Of a stretch of 10,729 bases of DNA, positions 7,732 to 10,729 are shown in pieces. The stretch is from Planctomycetaceae bacterium (GTDB lineage: Bacteria; Planctomycetota; Planctomycetia; Pirellulales; UBA1268), in contig PKCL01000051.1 of assembly GCA_002862165.1 (NCBI GenBank), forward strand, positions 1-10,729, written 5' to 3'. Every line of letters begins with the position of its first letter. Within the stretch, counting starts at the first letter, position 1. The notes beneath the pieces were generated by a model. That model did no database searches and was not told the DNA's origin. It saw only the letters and a program-made list of their open reading frames with translations. Position numbers and translations under genes: made by a program.

Positions 7732-8348
7732 GTCAGAAAGAAGGAAAGGAAACAATCCAACATGAAGATGCTCTCGTAACGCCAGCAGAGGACCTCGGTG
7801 AACTCTGGGAGACACTTGATGTTTTGCCAGAAGTGGAACCTCCAGAAGATCTTCTGGCAACCACCATTGAAATGGTTGCAGTTGATGCTGGACATCGTCG
7901 TACTGGAAAAACGAGTCGGTTTGCTCGGGTTGGAGGTGACCTCTGGCAATGGTTCGCACCAGCAATCGCAGTTGGTATATCAATCGTCATCGGTTTTTTC
8001 ATCGGCCAGGCAACGATTGGAACACCACAACCACAACAAGAATCAGTCGATTGGCGTGCACGGCGTCAAGAAATCCTTAAAAATACACTTCAAGAAGCAA
8101 TTGAAAACGACCCTGCTGGGGCAAAGAAATTTCTCGAGAAACAACTTCGTGACGCACGAGATACTCAGGGCCGTCCGTTCGGACCACAGCACAATAACGC
8201 AATGGTTCCGCGTTCGGATGAGTCGAACTCATTAAAGCCTAGGAATGCTCGTCCGTATTCTTCAGGTGGCCAAGGAAAGAAAGAACGGCTTCGTGGAAAA
8301 CAGTCGGAGCCTCTAACGGAACCAGATGACCTGCTTCAGAAACAATGA
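7728..8348 (+). CDS. Putative membrane anti-sigma factor, single transmembrane helix, no zinc motif
   Basis: This 206-residue protein is coupled to the ECF sigma gene by a four-base overlap and is best read as its membrane-bound partner, holding sigma inactive until a signal arrives. The assignment rests on position and architecture. There is an acidic N-terminal region of about 70 residues with an LWETLDVLPEVEPPEDLL segment (26-43), resembling the start of many sigma-binding regions. One hydrophobic helix follows (about 76-94, FAPAIAVGISIVIGFFIGQ). After it comes a charged helical stretch (about 108-143) and a polar, probably disordered tail. It has no cysteine, so it is not a classical HxxxCxxC zinc anti-sigma factor. 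The last 36 residues are antisense to the hydrolase gene, which is unusual. It could instead be an unrelated membrane protein; sequence similarity to known anti-sigma families is not evident by eye. Confidence 0.75.
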   Translation: MSQKEGKETIQHEDALVTPAEDLGELWETLDVLPEVEPPEDLLATTIEMVAVDAGHRRTGKTSRFARVGGDLWQWFAPAIAVGISIVIGFFIGQATIGTPQPQQESVDWRARRQEILKNTLQEAIENDPAGAKKFLEKQLRDARDTQGRPFGPQHNNAMVPRSDESNSLKPRNARPYSSGGQGKKERLRGKQSEPLTEPDDLLQKQ

Positions 8349-9081
8349 CTCGCTGGCTCTGTGGGAGAATTTTCTCCATAGATTCCATGACTGCTGGTGG
8401 AGTAATTGTGTCTTCCTTCCCGCAGATGAGGAGAACGGGTTTTTTAAAATGCTGCATTGGTTCGGACATGTCGGGACGATCAGCGAGTGCTCCAAGTGCT
8501 GCTTGAATTGTTGCAATTGATTGTGCGCTAATGAGCTTGCGTAGGAATTGTTCATTCTCAACTCTTTCCGGTTTGGAACGAGCTTCATCTGTTGCAGCTA
8601 AAAGATTTGGCACCATCGCATCAGCAAGAACTTTTTGCCCGACTCTCCCGACTGTTGCTGCGAGATCACTTCTACTTGCTCGTGCTTCGGGTGTGTCTGC
8701 TGAAAATTTGGTGTCGATAAGCACGAGATGAGAAACTTTTTCAGGATGCTGCACCGCGACATGCTGAGCCACATAGCCACCCATTGAAATGCCAGCAATG
8801 ACAGCGGGTTCATCAATATGAAGAGCATCGAGGAGTTTTGCGACATCGTCAGCAAGTTGCGTGATACTCGACAGTGGTTTCGTTTTTGAATGCCCCTCTG
8901 TACTCCGGCCAAAACCACGTTGGTCAGGAATGATCAGACGTAGATGATTGGCAAGCGGTACATTTCGGTGCCACATGGTGTGGTCTAGAGGAAAGGCATG
9001 AAGGAGGACAAGAGGTTGGCCGGTACCACATGTTTGGACAGCAAGAGAGGTGTCTCCAATTGAAACCATCGTTGTTTGCAT
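8239..9081 (-). CDS. Alpha/beta-fold hydrolase
   Basis: This 280-residue cytoplasmic enzyme has the full alpha/beta hydrolase layout and a complete catalytic triad. S99 is in the nucleophile elbow GISMGG, D224 in GKEDTITPP, and H252 in EAGHLVPLEAP. The oxyanion-hole loop LLHAFPLD (26-33) and the PDQRGFGRS motif (52-60) are also canonical. It looks like the branch that includes 3-oxoadipate enol-lactonases and related esterases, but there is no pathway neighbour, so the substrate cannot be named. No signal peptide is present. The start ATG at 9079-9081 is supported by AGGTGA seven bases upstream. The stop at 8239-8241 lies 110 bp inside the convergent anti-sigma gene; because H252 is encoded there (8326-8328), the overlap is needed by the enzyme and is not a spurious extension. 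Confidence 0.93.
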   Translation of the reverse strand: MQTTMVSIGDTSLAVQTCGTGQPLVLLHAFPLDHTMWHRNVPLANHLRLIIPDQRGFGRSTEGHSKTKPLSSITQLADDVAKLLDALHIDEPAVIAGISMGGYVAQHVAVQHPEKVSHLVLIDTKFSADTPEARASRSDLAATVGRVGQKVLADAMVPNLLAATDEARSKPERVENEQFLRKLISAQSIATIQAALGALADRPDMSEPMQHFKKPVLLICGKEDTITPPAVMESMEKILPQSQRVIVSEAGHLVPLEAPTVFHEAVLSFLGHLKNTDEHS

Positions 9082-9276
9082 GGGAAAATCACCTGGAGTT
9101 GGATTGGATCATCTCTTTGGTGAGAATACGTTATGGGATACATTTACGGACGTCGAGATGAAATAGTGGCTTGGCAGGCAGATTATTTGACAAGTCGTTC
9201 GAACAGAGTTTCGTGTTCATCAGAGCCATCACTTAAGATAACGACTCCACACTTTACTTAACATCAATGCATTGAC

Positions 9277-10729
9277 ATGAATCAGACTCTCAAAATATGC
9301 CTTGTACTTGTTGCGCTCGTAGCAGGGTGTTACTCAGATCGGCTTCCAGAAGAACTTGACCATCTCGGGGTACCTCGTGTCACGGCGCTTGAAATCGAGC
9401 GTATTCCACCGGTTATTTTGAGGCCTGCCGAAGTAGTAAAGGTACCCTTGCGTATAAAGCGCAACAACAATGAGGGACCGATTGAAGTTAGTCTCTCAAA
9501 GTTACCATCTGGTGTTGAGGCAACGTATGAGAAACAGATAGCGGCAAATAGCTCAGAACTTGAAATAGAACTAGCAGGAAAACAGTCGCTTGGTGATAGT
9601 GAACAAACTGTGACCGTCACTGTAGTGTTGAGCATGTCACAGAATTCGCTCGAGGAAACATTCGTTATCGAGCTTCCGATTGTATCACGACCTGCTTTTG
9701 GAAGTATGCCACCAATCTTCCTTCAGCCAGGAGATACCGTGAATCTTCGAATTCCCGTTGCAAGAAATGGATTTGCAGAATCATTCATCCTTGAATCAGT
9801 TGAATACACTCAAGGAGTCCTCTGCCGTCTGCCGAGTGAGCCGATCGAAGATAACGATATTCGAGTTCTGGTAACAGCACCAGAAGATGCTTCAGAAGGA
9901 TCACAGACGCAAAAAATAAAAACAGTTGTTTATGGTCGAGAAGTCTCTGTGCCGCTGACACTGGTCGTGACACGCTATCCATTCAAAATGGACGAAATGG
10001 TGTATGCCATGGTTATGGCAGGGCAGAAGAAAAATGTTGAGATTGAGTTTCAGCGAGACTCTTTAGAGTCTCTCAGTCGTACGTTGACCGGCGGAGTTGA
10101 GGCTTTGACTGGGGTGAATCTTGCTCCTGCAAAATTCAATGGTCCTGTCGTTGTCGAGGCAGAAAATCTGCCATCTGGAGTCACCGTAGAACCAGCATAT
10201 CTCGAGGAGGGTGCAGTTCGGTGTACCGTAGAAGTTGATGCAGCAGGTGAAACACAGCCTGGTCTGTATTCTATTCCACTTGTCGCAACGGCCGATCATC
10301 TCACTGGTGCTGGTCTTCTTGTTGTTCGAATACATGATCCAAGTGATAAGCCAGGTATGTTGCCAGCTGCAATTGTGGCATCAATGTCCAAGATCATGCG
10401 ATATCGTCGAGGTGGTCTTCAAGGTCGCAGTACAGAGGATGCAAAGGATTTGCTAGCCGCGCTTTACGGTGGATCGGAACAGTCTAAAAAAACAAGTAAG
10501 TCGGCATTGGCATGGTTAGCAGCTAAGCAAGGCCAAGATGGATCGTGGCAACCTTCAAAGGAAGTAGAAAACGGAGAGGACTTTCCTTCAATATCTTCGG
10601 GGGAAAATAGTGAAACGATAACAGCCTTGGCTTTGCTGCCTTTTCTGGCAGAGGGAATAACCTACGAATTAGATTCTGCCACAGCTGTGTGGCTGGAAGA
10701 ATATCCAGAAGTGGTGAAGAAAGGGCTTA
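9277..10729 (+). CDS. Large lipoprotein with beta-rich domains and a squalene-cyclase-like repeat, C-terminus outside the window
   Basis: From the ATG at 9277 the frame stays open for 484 codons to the right edge. The N-terminus is a lipoprotein signal peptide: MNQTLK, a hydrophobic core, and the lipobox VAG-C with C18 as the lipidated residue. Residues about 40-360 are beta-rich and resemble Ig-like or NEW3-type domains; LPSGV occurs at 76-80 and again at 298-302 in similar contexts (PIEVSLSKLPSGV and PVVVEAENLPSGV), suggesting a domain repeat. From about 405 the protein becomes helical with SALAWLAAKQGQDGSW (409-424), TALALLPFLAEG (449-460) and YPEVVKKGL at the end. This is the opening of an alpha/alpha-toroid of the prenyltransferase/squalene-oxidase repeat type seen in many planctomycete surface proteins. 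Catalytic residues would lie beyond the edge, so enzymatic activity is unproven. No clear ribosome binding site precedes the ATG; codons before it in the gap show no better start. Confidence 0.85.
   Translation, partial: MNQTLKICLVLVALVAGCYSDRLPEELDHLGVPRVTALEIERIPPVILRPAEVVKVPLRIKRNNNEGPIEVSLSKLPSGVEATYEKQIAANSSELEIELAGKQSLGDSEQTVTVTVVLSMSQNSLEETFVIELPIVSRPAFGSMPPIFLQPGDTVNLRIPVARNGFAESFILESVEYTQGVLCRLPSEPIEDNDIRVLVTAPEDASEGSQTQKIKTVVYGREVSVPLTLVVTRYPFKMDEMVYAMVMAGQKKNVEIEFQRDSLESLSRTLTGGVEALTGVNLAPAKFNGPVVVEAENLPSGVTVEPAYLEEGAVRCTVEVDAAGETQPGLYSIPLVATADHLTGAGLLVVRIHDPSDKPGMLPAAIVASMSKIMRYRRGGLQGRSTEDAKDLLAALYGGSEQSKKTSKSALAWLAAKQGQDGSWQPSKEVENGEDFPSISSGENSETITALALLPFLAEGITYELDSATAVWLEEYPEVVKKGL

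Noticed and set aside
8239..8348. Possibility that the hydrolase is called too long at its 3' end
   Set aside because: The catalytic His252 and the following VFHEAVLSFL helix are encoded inside the overlap, so the hydrolase must extend this far.
9187..9204. Perfect TTGACA followed by the palindrome GTTCGAAC upstream of the lipoprotein gene
   Set aside because: No acceptable -10 hexamer lies 16-18 bp downstream, and an eight-base palindrome is easily expected by chance.

Overview
The window most likely comes from a member of the Planctomycetes/PVC group. No ribosomal marker is present, so this is inferred from gene content: a single-chain tandem-duplicated UvrA of 1995 residues (double-length UvrA is known from Chlamydiae and Planctomycetes), an ECF sigma factor paired with a cysteine-free one-helix membrane protein, and a lipoprotein ending in a squalene-cyclase-like repeat of a kind common in planctomycetes. 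Most starts lack a strong Shine-Dalgarno sequence, which also fits. Base composition looks near 50% G+C.

Layout, left to right. (1) Positions 1-230 hold the 5' part of a leftward gene for a secreted or membrane-anchored protein that runs off the left edge. (2) Positions 231-678 contain no convincing gene. (3) Positions 679-6666 (minus strand) are one huge uvrA with four intact ABC ATPase cores; its two halves are offset by almost exactly 1000 residues. (4) Positions 6667-6821, between divergent uvrA and a tRNA gene, carry a 15-nt palindrome, a -10-like hexamer and a near-perfect 13-nt direct repeat. (5) tRNA-Ala(CGC) lies at 6822-6894. (6) Positions 7108-8348 form a two-gene, translationally coupled unit: an ECF sigma factor followed by a putative membrane anti-sigma factor. 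(7) Positions 8239-9081 (minus strand) encode an alpha/beta hydrolase whose 3' end overlaps the anti-sigma gene tail-to-tail by 110 bp, including its catalytic histidine codon. (8) From 9277 to the right edge runs the first 484 codons of a large lipoprotein with beta-rich domains followed by the start of an alpha/alpha-toroid (prenyltransferase/squalene-oxidase-like) domain.

How the genes relate: the sigma/anti-sigma pair should act as a signal-transduction unit, with cytoplasmic sigma held by a membrane partner. UvrA is the damage sensor of nucleotide excision repair. The hydrolase and the lipoprotein are divergently transcribed from a 195-bp gap; nothing in the sequence ties them functionally to the sigma unit. 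I see no CRISPR array, insertion sequence or phage gene. The least ordinary elements are the asymmetric tandem UvrA, the small repeats upstream of it, the convergent coding overlap, and the lipoprotein fusion cut by the right edge.
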